Of a stretch of 9,874 bases of DNA, positions 1-7,105 are shown piece by piece. Made by a program: the position numbers and the translations under genes. Location: the NCBI GenBank assembly GCA_017616675.1, contig JAFZXR010000077.1, positions 1 through 9,874 of the forward strand. The letters are read 5' to 3'. The notes under the pieces were generated by a model. The model ran no database searches. It saw only the letters and a list, made by a program, of their open reading frames with translations, and was not told the origin of the DNA. Every line of letters starts with the position of its first letter. Position 1 is the stretch's first letter. Origin of the DNA: Bacteroidales bacterium. Its GTDB lineage: Bacteria; Bacteroidota; Bacteroidia; Bacteroidales; F082.

Positions 1-697
1 CACCGAGATGGAATGGTTCAAGAAATGGAAGGAAGAACGTCTGAATTGGCACCTCTCACTGGGTATTCCAGCAGAAAACTATCGTTTCCACGACCACGAG
101 AAACTCGCTCACTACGCCAACGCCGCAACCGATATAGAGTTCAACTTCCCATTCGGTTTCAAAGAGTTGGAAGGCGTTCACAGCCGTACCGACTACGACC
201 TCAGCCGTCACGCCGAGTTCTCAGGCAAGAAACTGCAATATTTCGACCCAGAGACCAACGAAAGCTATACTCCATACGTCATCGAGACCTCAATTGGTTT
301 GGATCGTATGTTCCTCGCGATGTTCAGCTATGCTTATACAGAGGAAAAACTCGAAGACGGCAGCGAGCGTGTCGTGATGAAGCTGCCTCCAATCCTCGCA
401 CCTTACAAAGTGGCTATTTTGCCATTGGTGAAGAAAGACGGACTCCCGGAAAAGGCCCGCGAAATCATGGACAGCCTGCAGTACGACTTCATGTGCCAGT
501 ACGAGGAGAAAGACTCCATCGGAAAACGTTATCGCCGTCAGGATGCCATCGGTACTCCTCTCTGCGTAACCGTTGATAATCAGACACTTGAAGACAACAC
601 AGTGACCGTCCGCGACCGCGACACCATGGAGCAGATCCGCGTGAATGTGGCCGAACTCCACGAAATCATCAGAAAGAAAATTTCTCCAAAGAAATAA
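1..697 (+). CDS. glyS: Glycyl-tRNA synthetase, C-terminal part (5' end outside window)
   Basis: This enzyme charges tRNA-Gly with glycine in the cytoplasm. The reading frame is open from the window edge, and the ATG at 8 is internal, because the preceding codons (Thr-Glu) continue the usual 'TEMEWF' stretch of the family. About 231 residues are visible, perhaps the last 45% of a protein normally near 500 residues. Seen in order: the end of the class II catalytic core with 'SRTDYDLSRH', motif 3 in the form 'ETSIGLDRMFLAMF', then the anticodon-binding domain ('PPILAPYKVAILPLVKK' and 'IGTPLCVTVDNQTLEDNTVTVRDRD'). This is the single-chain dimeric type, not the separate alpha and beta chains of many other bacteria. 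Its codons are more GC-ending than those of the downstream genes, as expected for a highly expressed gene. The next gene starts 2 nt after the stop, so the two are probably cotranscribed. Confidence 0.96.
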   Translation, partial: TEMEWFKKWKEERLNWHLSLGIPAENYRFHDHEKLAHYANAATDIEFNFPFGFKELEGVHSRTDYDLSRHAEFSGKKLQYFDPETNESYTPYVIETSIGLDRMFLAMFSYAYTEEKLEDGSERVVMKLPPILAPYKVAILPLVKKDGLPEKAREIMDSLQYDFMCQYEEKDSIGKRYRRQDAIGTPLCVTVDNQTLEDNTVTVRDRDTMEQIRVNVAELHEIIRKKISPKK

Positions 698-699
698 AT

Positions 700-1875
700 A
701 TGGAAATAAGCGCTTTTCTCAATCCGGTAAAGGAAGAAGTCATCGAAAACTGCCATCTGACGCATAAAAAACAGCTTGGCAACACCATTACAATCTTCAA
801 AAACGAGGAGGATTTTCCGAATCTGGAAGGTTTTCAGGTGGCAATCCTTGGAGTTGAAGAAGAACGCTATGCCGTTGATAATGAAGGATGTAAGGATGGT
901 CCGGATGTTATCCGCCATGCCTTATATCCTTTGTTTAACCACTGGCCGGAGCTGAAGATTGTCGACCTCGGCAACGTGAAGCTCGGCTTGAGGACCGAAG
1001 ACACCTATTACGCGTTGAGCGAGGTGTTTCTGATGCTTTTGAAATATCACATCGTGCCGATAATTCTTGGCGGAAGTCAGGATTTGACATATCCGATTTA
1101 TCAGGTTTATGAAAATACCGGTAAGTTGGTGAATATCACCGCGATAGATCCGCGTTTCGACCTTGGCGAAGAAGGCGAAGGTATCAATTCGGAGTCATAT
1201 CTGAGTCATATCATCCTGCATCAGCCGAATTATCTTTTCAACTATACTAACATCGGTTATCAGACTTATTACATTGATAATGAGAATATTAACCTGATGA
1301 AGCAACTGCTGTTCGACATCTACCGTCTGGGAACGATCAAGAACCGCGCTGAGTTGTCGGAGCCATTGCTTCGTAATGCCGATATCATCACTATCGATGC
1401 GGCTGCTTTCTGCGCTGCCGACATGCCTGGTGTGAAACGCAGCTCGCCGAACGGTTTCAGCAGCGAGGACGGCTGCAAGATGACGAGATACGCAGGTTTA
1501 AATCCGAAGTTGACTTCAATAGGATTCTTCAATTATAATCCGAAATTTGATGTTAACTATCAGAGTGCCAATAACTTAGCTGAGATGATTTGGTATTTTT
1601 TAGAGGGTTTCTCGCTTCGCCAGAACGACTTCCCGACAGCCGACAATCGTGACGAATTCACGAGATATACCGTCAGACTTGAGGATTACGACGACATAAT
1701 TTTCATGTGTCACAAAACGACTGGGAAATGGTGGCTCGACCTCTCATTCCGCAGCAAAAACAAGGAAAAATACGAGCGCCATCACTTCATTCCGTGCTCG
1801 AAAGACGACTACGACATGGCGATGCGAAATGAATTACCCGATCGCTGGTGGCAGTTTTATCAAAAATTGATGTAA
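700..1875 (+). CDS. Arginase/formimidoylglutamase-fold protein, probably catalytically dead
   Basis: This 391-residue protein has the ureohydrolase fold, but the metal site is degenerate. Recognisable blocks are 'GGSQD' (124-128) where active enzymes have GG-x-H, 'DPRFD' (150-154) where they have DAHxD, and 'TIDAAAF' (231-237) where they have SxDxD. 'NPKFDVNYQSANNLAEMIW' (about 280-300) matches the conserved 'NPxFD...TAxLAA' helix of formimidoylglutamases. Compared with arginase, D150, D154 and D233 are kept, while the two metal-binding histidines (now Q127 and R152) and one aspartate (now A235) are missing. A C-terminal extension of about 80 aromatic-rich residues ('KWWLDLSF', 'DRWWQFYQKL') is unlike classical ureohydrolases. 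From memory, related Bacteroidetes proteins carry the same GGSQD and RFD signatures, so this looks like an established subfamily and not fresh decay. Its role is unknown. It is probably translated from the glyS transcript. Its stop codon directly abuts that of the convergent glycosyltransferase gene. Confidence 0.85.
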   Translation: MEISAFLNPVKEEVIENCHLTHKKQLGNTITIFKNEEDFPNLEGFQVAILGVEEERYAVDNEGCKDGPDVIRHALYPLFNHWPELKIVDLGNVKLGLRTEDTYYALSEVFLMLLKYHIVPIILGGSQDLTYPIYQVYENTGKLVNITAIDPRFDLGEEGEGINSESYLSHIILHQPNYLFNYTNIGYQTYYIDNENINLMKQLLFDIYRLGTIKNRAELSEPLLRNADIITIDAAAFCAADMPGVKRSSPNGFSSEDGCKMTRYAGLNPKLTSIGFFNYNPKFDVNYQSANNLAEMIWYFLEGFSLRQNDFPTADNRDEFTRYTVRLEDYDDIIFMCHKTTGKWWLDLSFRSKNKEKYERHHFIPCSKDDYDMAMRNELPDRWWQFYQKLM

Positions 1876-3000
1876 TTATTTCCACTTTACATTAGTAAAC
1901 AAGCCGGCAAACGCTGTAAACACTACGTAAAACGGATAGATGAATTCAAGCGGGAACATCCAGAAAAGGAGTTTCTGCTGTTTCATGAAATGTGTTATCC
2001 GACGTAAAATCGGGAAGTCGACGAGCGTTTTCATGATGACGTAAAGTACGAAGAAAACCCAGAAAACTCTCATGAAAAAGCCCGCTCCGAAGAAGAAAAC
2101 GATGCTAAGGTTGAACAGCAAGACGATGAGCGCCGTGGCGATGATCTTCCAGTTGGTGTAGGCCTTCGTTTTCGATGCCCAGCGCTTTCTCTGGCGGAAA
2201 AAAGACCGCAGGTTCGGCATAGTCTCCGTCTTCACAATCGCTTCATTATCAAGGAGAAAGCGTACTGATTTGCTTCCGTAATGTTTAACAAACTGCTCCA
2301 TAAGAAACATGTCGTCGCCCGATGCGATTTTCATGTCGGTGCGGTATTTTTCAACGTCGAGAGCTGCCTGGCGATCGTACATCATATTAGCTCCGTTGCA
2401 CATCACCGGCATCCCGATGGCTGCGGAACCAGCTGTACTCGCGATAAGACTAAGATGCTCAAGCACTTGCAGTTTTTCAAACAAGGTGTTTGCAGGCGAC
2501 AAAAGTACTGGTCCAAGCAGCATTTTCATGTCGTGGTTTATGAAATAATTGACCATCACCTCAATCCAACGCTCCAGCAATTCACAGTCGGCGTCTGTGA
2601 CCATAACCAATTCATTTTCAGCGGCATGCAAAGCTTGAGAAATGGCTTGTTTCTTGCCCGAACCTGTGGCTTTTAATAGTTTCAAGTTCATTTCAGGATG
2701 AGATGCTCGGAAATTCTCAGCAATCTTAAATGTCTCATCAACTGAATGGTCGTCAACGATAATTATTTCAAATTTTTCTTTGTTAAATGTTTGATTATAA
2801 AGCGATTGAAGTAATTTTTCAATATTTTTTCCTTCGTTACGGGCGGCAATGAGAATGGAAACCTCTTTATCTCTTTTATCTTTTATCTTATTGTCTTTTA
2901 ACTCATATAATCCATACGTAAACGCAGCGATACAGATGAGGTACAACGCGGCAAATACCATGATGACATTCAGGATTATATGGATTGTCTCAAGACTCAT
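1876..3000 (-). CDS. Membrane-anchored family 2 glycosyltransferase
   Basis: This 374-residue processive-type GT-A glycosyltransferase probably transfers sugar from a nucleotide sugar to a lipid or glycan acceptor at the inner face of the cytoplasmic membrane. It has an N-terminal membrane helix (about 6-32) and a GT2 domain beginning 'VSILIAARNEG' (47-57). The nucleotide- and metal-binding aspartates are D83-D84 ('IIIVDDHS') and the DxD-like 'TDAD' (135-138). The catalytic 'SGDD' is at 227-230 and the acceptor/processivity motif 'QRKRW' at 270-274. Two or three C-terminal helices follow (about 285-370). All key motifs are intact. The ATG at 3000 lies inside the end of the upstream flippase-like gene (11-nt overlap), so the two are translationally coupled and likely act in one pathway. 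The acceptor and sugar cannot be told from sequence. Convergence with the arginase-like gene is exact, leaving no room for a private terminator. Confidence 0.92.
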   Translation of the reverse strand: MSLETIHIILNVIMVFAALYLICIAAFTYGLYELKDNKIKDKRDKEVSILIAARNEGKNIEKLLQSLYNQTFNKEKFEIIIVDDHSVDETFKIAENFRASHPEMNLKLLKATGSGKKQAISQALHAAENELVMVTDADCELLERWIEVMVNYFINHDMKMLLGPVLLSPANTLFEKLQVLEHLSLIASTAGSAAIGMPVMCNGANMMYDRQAALDVEKYRTDMKIASGDDMFLMEQFVKHYGSKSVRFLLDNEAIVKTETMPNLRSFFRQRKRWASKTKAYTNWKIIATALIVLLFNLSIVFFFGAGFFMRVFWVFFVLYVIMKTLVDFPILRRITHFMKQQKLLFWMFPLEFIYPFYVVFTAFAGLFTNVKWK

Positions 3001-3994
3001 AACTGCTTCTGATAAATTTTAATTTTCTGATGAAAAACAGTCCGAAAATCGCCGGAATAGCCAGGTTATACAGCCAAAGCATGGTGCTTGCCGAGAACAC
3101 CATCATTGTGAACGAAGTGTTGATGCCAAGCATGGCTAGCCAGATTTCGAAAACCCCGATACACACAGCTCCACGTACTGCAATTTCAGTGATTGTGATA
3201 AATGGAATCACCGTCATCAGCAGGTATGTCAGCATAATCGGAATCAGCGCCTTGAAATAGTTGAGTGGCACGTCGAAAGCCCATATCAGCAGTACAAATT
3301 GGAACGAATAAACCGCATATTTCGCGATCGCAAGAAGCAAAATCATGGCCAAATCTTTTTTCGAATAGCTGCTGAAAATCTCCATATATTTCTCGGTTCT
3401 CGGGCGCCATTTTTTAGGAATCAGCCGCTGGATGTGCCTCAAAATGTGAATGTTGAAATAAATCAAAAATCCTAAAACAATGATTATCAATGATATAATT
3501 AAGATGTACCAATAATGTTTTTCTTGTCCGAAGAAAATCCATGCGATGCAGCCAAGACTCACTGTGACGAGCATCTGCGCGATATTTCCCACGAAAGTAA
3601 GCATTGCCGCCTTGATTCTGTTACCTTTTTCGAGTATGAAAATACGTCCGAGGAAGTCGCCAGTGCGGTTCGGAAACATCATTCCCGCTGTGATTCCGGT
3701 GAAAATCGCCGTGTAAGCCTTCTTGAAAGGCACCTTTTCGACTGGCAAAATCGATTTCTGCCATTTGCGAGTCTCCAATGCCATATTGAGTGGCATCAGG
3801 ATGAATGCGAGGACCATCAGGAGCACATTTTTTGGTGATGAGAACGACGTTTTCACCGACATCCACATCTCCGTAAGGTCTTGATTCTTAATGATTTTCA
3901 CATAAAGAACCCAGCAGCCGGCTAGGACAATAAGAATTTTTATCGCCATCTCAGCGATTTTTCTTATTTTTGCATTATGTGAATTCGCACTCAT
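2990..3994 (-). CDS. Flippase-like membrane protein (LPG synthase transmembrane domain family)
   Basis: This 334-residue integral membrane protein has roughly eight hydrophobic segments. It matches the family annotated as lysylphosphatidylglycerol synthase TM region (UPF0104, related to the MprF flippase domain). Features seen are the N-terminal helix (about 17-34), 'ALETRKWQ' after the second helix, and the hallmark loop 'MMFPNRTGDFLGR' (about 105-117), the counterpart of the 'P-R-G-E-R' signature. A later segment 'VIPFITITEIAVRGAVC' also fits. There is no soluble aminoacyl-transferase domain, so it should move or bind a lipid and not aminoacylate it. Coupling to the downstream glycosyltransferase by an 11-nt overlap suggests a glycolipid export pair, which is inference. 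The start at 3994 lies only a few bases after the expected transcription start for the -7 box at 4003-4010. The Met at residue 16 (codon at 3949-3947) is an alternative start just before the first membrane helix. Confidence 0.85.
   Translation of the reverse strand: MSANSHNAKIRKIAEMAIKILIVLAGCWVLYVKIIKNQDLTEMWMSVKTSFSSPKNVLLMVLAFILMPLNMALETRKWQKSILPVEKVPFKKAYTAIFTGITAGMMFPNRTGDFLGRIFILEKGNRIKAAMLTFVGNIAQMLVTVSLGCIAWIFFGQEKHYWYILIISLIIIVLGFLIYFNIHILRHIQRLIPKKWRPRTEKYMEIFSSYSKKDLAMILLLAIAKYAVYSFQFVLLIWAFDVPLNYFKALIPIMLTYLLMTVIPFITITEIAVRGAVCIGVFEIWLAMLGINTSFTMMVFSASTMLWLYNLAIPAIFGLFFIRKLKFIRSSYES
3965..3972 (+). promoter_or_regulatory. -7 box for ruvC, inside the flippase coding sequence
   Basis: The sequence TATTTTTG matches TAnnTTTG exactly and lies about 45 bp before the ruvC start, within the first codons of the divergent flippase gene. 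The -33 position is poor (TCG instead of TTG at 3943-3945). The predicted start of transcription near 3977 gives a leader of about 40 nt. Confidence 0.5.
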
Positions 3995-4002
3995 TTCGAC
4001 TG

Positions 4003-4010
4003 CAAAGATA
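4003..4010 (-). promoter_or_regulatory. -7 box for the flippase-glycosyltransferase operon
   Basis: On the minus strand this reads TATCTTTG, an exact match to the Bacteroidetes sigma-ABfr -7 consensus TAnnTTTG. No good -33 TTTG is visible 19 nt upstream. Transcription would begin about 3996-3999, leaving only 2-5 nt before the ATG at 3994. Confidence 0.55.
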
Positions 4011-4017
4011 AGAAATT

Positions 4018-4611
4018 TTGAAAACTGATAAAATAATATTAGGAATCGACCCGGGAACGATGGTCATGGGTTACGGTCTCATCCTTCAGAGAGGTAAGGA
4101 GCTAAGCATGATTCGTATGGGGGTTTTGAAGCTGAGTAAGCTTGAAAATCAAGCACTTAAGCTTCGAAAAATTTTTGAACGTGTGCTCGAGATCATCGAT
4201 GAATATCATCCTGATGAGCTCGCCATCGAGGCTCCATTCTTCGGAAAAAATGTGCAGTCGATGTTGAAACTCGGTCGCGCTCAAGGTGTTGCGATGGCGG
4301 CCGCTTTGTATCGTGACATCCCTATTTTTGAGTATTCGCCACGTAAAATCAAGCAGTCGATAACAGGAAACGGTGCCGCATCGAAGGAGCAGGTCGCCGC
4401 TATGGTTCAGAAACTCTGCAACTTCACCGAACATCCCGACTATCTTGACGCCACCGACGCCATGGCAGCGGCTGTTTGTCACAGCTTCCAAAACCAACTC
4501 AACATCGTTGGAGGCACTGGCGAATCTAAGCTTCCGAAAATCCCAAAAGGAAAGAAATCGTTCAACAGCTGGGAGGCGTTTTTACAGCAAAATCCAGAAA
4601 AAAAAGTTTAG
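4018..4611 (+). CDS. ruvC: Crossover junction endodeoxyribonuclease RuvC, TTG start
   Basis: RuvC is the Holliday junction resolvase that cuts junctions bound by RuvAB during recombinational repair. The 197-residue protein opens 'KIILGIDPGTMVMGYG', and all four catalytic acids can be placed by family alignment: D11, E71 ('LAIEAPFFGKN'), D144 and D147 ('LDATDAMAAAVCH'). It is somewhat longer than the roughly 173-residue E. coli protein because of a basic tail after about residue 160, which Bacteroidetes homologues commonly have. The start is TTG at 4018: an in-frame TAA at 4009-4011 prevents a start further upstream, and the first internal ATG would remove D11. ruvA and ruvB are not in the window. 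It diverges from the flippase gene with 23 bp between start codons, and the two predicted promoters lie so close that their transcripts overlap at the 5' ends. Confidence 0.96.
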   Translation: MKTDKIILGIDPGTMVMGYGLILQRGKELSMIRMGVLKLSKLENQALKLRKIFERVLEIIDEYHPDELAIEAPFFGKNVQSMLKLGRAQGVAMAAALYRDIPIFEYSPRKIKQSITGNGAASKEQVAAMVQKLCNFTEHPDYLDATDAMAAAVCHSFQNQLNIVGGTGESKLPKIPKGKKSFNSWEAFLQQNPEKKV

Positions 4612-4811
4612 TAGGGTGTAAAAAAACAAAAATTTGTCAAAAATTGTATATTTGCAATGATTTAAAACAAAGTATTATGTAGAAAAACGACATATTGACA
4701 TATAAATAGCGGTTCGAAGCTATTCAGGCAAGATTTACTTCCACGCCTTTTTTATGTTTTTGGAATATGACAATATGATTAACAAATAAATGTTTAACTA
4801 AATTTAAAAAA
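4612..4811 (+). other. 200-bp intergenic/leader region with two possible hairpins
   Basis: No gene is seen here. The region is AT-rich. After the -7 box it holds a perfect 6-bp stem (AATAGC at 4705-4710 with GCTATT at 4719-4724, loop GGTTCGAA). A second, weaker structure follows: AGGC at 4726-4729 with GCCT at 4745-4748, plus an inner AAG/CTT, followed by six T residues (4748-4753). The second could be the ruvC terminator or an attenuator in the leader of the next gene. An A-rich stretch replaces a Shine-Dalgarno sequence just before the ATG at 4812, which is normal for Bacteroidetes. I do not recognise a known riboswitch family. Confidence 0.45.
4647..4654 (+). promoter_or_regulatory. -7 box for the secreted SUMF1/FISUMP protein gene
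   Basis: The sequence TATATTTG matches TAnnTTTG exactly. A TTTG lies upstream at 4633-4636, but the gap of 10 nt is too short for a normal -33 element. Transcription would start near 4660, giving a leader of about 150 nt before the ATG at 4812. Confidence 0.45.
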
Positions 4812-7049
4812 ATGAAAAAACTATTTATTGCCGTGTTAGTCCTAATCTTTGGGGCTAATATCATGATGTCGCAGGAAAACAAGACTTTTACTGTTGGCGA
4901 CGTCACATTTGAGATGGTATATGTTCAAGGTGGTACATTCACCATGGGTTGTGCCGACGAGAGTTCTGGAGAATGTCGTTCTAACGAAATGCCAGCTCAT
5001 GAAGTTACTGTGAGTGACTTTTATATTGGAAAATATGAAGTGACTCAAAAATTATGGGTAGCTTTAATGGGGTATAATCCTTGCTACGACCAGGGAGACA
5101 ATAGGTGTGTGGCAAGAATAGATTGGAAAAAATGTCAGGAATTCATCACAAAGCTAAATAATCTTACAGGTGAGACATTCCGTTTGCCGACAGAAGCGGA
5201 GTGGGAATATGCGGCAAAAGGCGGCAATAAAAGTAAAGGCTACAAATATAGCGGTAGCAATAACATTAACGAAGTGGGATGGATAGTTAATACTGGCCCT
5301 ATTCATAATGTTGGACTTAAGGCTCCTAATGAGTTGGGAATTTATGATATGAGTGGTAATGTTTGGGAATGGTGCCAGGATTGGTATGCTGCTTATGGTA
5401 TGGTAAGTGAAACGGATCCGACGGGACCAGAGAATGGCACTTATCGTATTATGCGTGGAGGTAGTTGGGAAAGCCAAGCAACCCAATGCCGTGTAACGTT
5501 TAGAGGGGGAAATTATCCTATAGAACACGAAAATATGAATACCGGTTTCCGTTTGGCTCTTGTGCCTAAAACAACAGGCAATGTAGAGGAGTCTTCACTG
5601 GAAGTTCCGGAAGGCGCCGTCAAAGGCATCTTCTCTATAAGCGCAGATAAAAAGGTCTTTTTATCAAAAGGCAATCTTCAATACCAACCGTCGACTGAGA
5701 CATGGCGTTTCTCAGATAACCCATGGGATATGATTGGCAATCCGAATATGAATGTTTCTAATACCTATGAAGGCTGGATTGACATGATGGCGTGGGGCAC
5801 AGGTAGATATCCTGCTGTTAAGCCTTCCAGATATTGTAAAGAAATAAAAGTAATCGATTGGGGTAAAAACGATATTTCGAATAGTGATGTAACCAGTTGG
5901 CGTACATTGTTAAAAGATGAGTGGGAATATCTGTTTAACGCGAGAAACACAACCTCCGGCATAAGATATGCAAGAGCGACTGTTCATAATGTGAACGGTG
6001 TGATACTTCTGCCTGATGACTGGAATCCGAATTTATATGAATTGAAAGACAAAAATATTATTTCTGATACTGACTGGACAGATATCTTTGAGGCTAATGG
6101 AGTAGCCTTTTTACCAGCCGCCGGCTTTAGAGATTTCAATAGTTTCAATGGCTTTAACAGTGAAGGTTATTACTGGACCATGTCGAATGATGACACTTAT
6201 TGGGCATATAGTATGATGTTTTCTGATTACAGTTTTACTTCAAATAACATGTCGGCTGCTGCAACTGGTTGCGCTGTGCGTCTTGTATGTCCGACAGATG
6301 CAGTAAAATACAAGAATCAAGAACAGAATAAACCTACTCAAAATAAGAGCAACGGAAAGTTCTCGGTGAGTGACGAGAAACAGGTCTGCTTTTCAAAAGG
6401 AAACTTGCAATACAATCCTTCAAAAGGAATATGGCGTTTTGCAAGAAGACCGTGGTACGTGTTAAGTCGTGAATATGGAAATCAATGGTCATATGATGGA
6501 AGTTGGATTGATTTGTTCGGATGGGGCACAGGTGACAATCCATCGGTGCAATCTGATAATAATGGTGATTATGTAACATTCCATGAATGGGGAGAAAACA
6601 AGATTGCTAATGGTGAAGGTAAAGAATGGTTCACTCTTTCTAATGAGGAATGGAATTATCTGTTCAATACCAGAACCACGACTTCAGGAATGAGATATGT
6701 CAGGGCGTCGATTGACTGCGTGCCTGGCGTGATTTTGTTCCCTGACGATTGGAACGCTAATGTTTACAAGTTTAAAAATGTCAATTATCCTACAGGATAT
6801 AATGTTGTGTCGGATTATGACTGGGATATGGTTTTAGAGCCTAATGGTGCTATATTCCTGCCATGTTCTGGACAAAGAGTTGGCGGCAGTGTCAGATATG
6901 ACGATGAGGGATTTTACTGGTCAGCAACGAGTCCTGATGACGCCAACGCTGTTTTGATATATATAACAAAAGGAGGAATTGATTTCTCACGTGTTATGGG
7001 GCGTAGCTTGGGAGCTGGCGTACGTCTCGTATGCCTTCCTGAAGAGTAA
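4812..7049 (+). CDS. Secreted three-module protein: SUMF1/FGE-fold domain plus two FISUMP-like repeats
   Basis: This 745-residue exported protein starts with a signal peptide (about 1-21, 'MKKLFIAVLVLIFGANIMM') and has no lipobox cysteine. Module 1 (about 28-252) is a formylglycine-generating-enzyme-like (SUMF1) domain, with 'VQGGTFTMG', 'YEVTQKLW', 'FRLPTEAEWEYA', 'MSGNVWEWCQDWY' (180-192), 'MRGGSW' (214-219) and 'GFRLAL' (245-250). Only one cysteine (C226) lies in the stretch where true FGEs carry the catalytic Cys pair, so enzymatic activity is unlikely. Modules 2 (about 272-494) and 3 (about 515-743) are clearly homologous to each other. Each runs 'F(L)SKGNLQY.PS..WRF', 'WID...WGTG', 'W.TL..EWEYLFN.R.TTSG.RY', 'GVIL.PDDWN' and 'VRLVC', which resembles the FISUMP-type paralogous domains of Fibrobacteres and Bacteroidetes. 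A polar Gln/Asn/Lys linker (about 495-514) separates them. No type IX sorting domain is seen at the C-terminus. The likely role is a periplasmic or extracellular binding or structural protein; the ligand is unknown. Confidence 0.85.
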   Translation: MKKLFIAVLVLIFGANIMMSQENKTFTVGDVTFEMVYVQGGTFTMGCADESSGECRSNEMPAHEVTVSDFYIGKYEVTQKLWVALMGYNPCYDQGDNRCVARIDWKKCQEFITKLNNLTGETFRLPTEAEWEYAAKGGNKSKGYKYSGSNNINEVGWIVNTGPIHNVGLKAPNELGIYDMSGNVWEWCQDWYAAYGMVSETDPTGPENGTYRIMRGGSWESQATQCRVTFRGGNYPIEHENMNTGFRLALVPKTTGNVEESSLEVPEGAVKGIFSISADKKVFLSKGNLQYQPSTETWRFSDNPWDMIGNPNMNVSNTYEGWIDMMAWGTGRYPAVKPSRYCKEIKVIDWGKNDISNSDVTSWRTLLKDEWEYLFNARNTTSGIRYARATVHNVNGVILLPDDWNPNLYELKDKNIISDTDWTDIFEANGVAFLPAAGFRDFNSFNGFNSEGYYWTMSNDDTYWAYSMMFSDYSFTSNNMSAAATGCAVRLVCPTDAVKYKNQEQNKPTQNKSNGKFSVSDEKQVCFSKGNLQYNPSKGIWRFARRPWYVLSREYGNQWSYDGSWIDLFGWGTGDNPSVQSDNNGDYVTFHEWGENKIANGEGKEWFTLSNEEWNYLFNTRTTTSGMRYVRASIDCVPGVILFPDDWNANVYKFKNVNYPTGYNVVSDYDWDMVLEPNGAIFLPCSGQRVGGSVRYDDEGFYWSATSPDDANAVLIYITKGGIDFSRVMGRSLGAGVRLVCLPEE

Positions 7050-7067
7050 GTGTTGTACAATTAAAAT

Positions 7068-7095
7068 TAACCGGTCGCAAATTTGCGACCGGTTA
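7068..7095. terminator. Bidirectional terminator hairpin; palindrome copy 1
   Basis: A perfect 28-bp palindrome with two 14-nt arms centred between 7081 and 7082, core GGTCGCAAATTTGCGACC. It sits between the convergent SUMF1-protein and ORF6N genes. A T-rich run follows on the plus strand (7096-7106), and TTAATTTTAA-type sequence follows on the minus strand, so it can end both transcripts. It carries the same core as the four other palindromes in this locus, but with an even AAATTT centre instead of an odd one. Confidence 0.75.
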
Positions 7096-7105
7096 TTTCT
7101 TTTTA

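Noticed and set aside
2281..2676. Open frame of 131 codons on the plus strand opposite the glycosyltransferase
   Set aside because: It lies wholly antisense to a gene with intact GT2 motifs, has no recognisable domain, and has no promoter-like sequence upstream.
4613..4623. 11-bp AGGGTGTAAAA shared with 9403-9413, both in promoter regions
   Set aside because: The match is short and AT-rich, and flanking similarity fades quickly. Positions relative to the promoters differ, so chance is likely.
4700..4730. tRNA T-arm-like GGTTCGAAGC in the leader
   Set aside because: The stem and loop lengths do not fit a T-arm, and no acceptor, D-arm or anticodon arm can be drawn around it.
5340..5560. Diversity-generating retroelement variable region in the SUMF1-type domain
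   Set aside because: The fold is used by such targets, but there is no reverse transcriptase in the window, the domain is not C-terminal, and no template-like repeat of this stretch was found.
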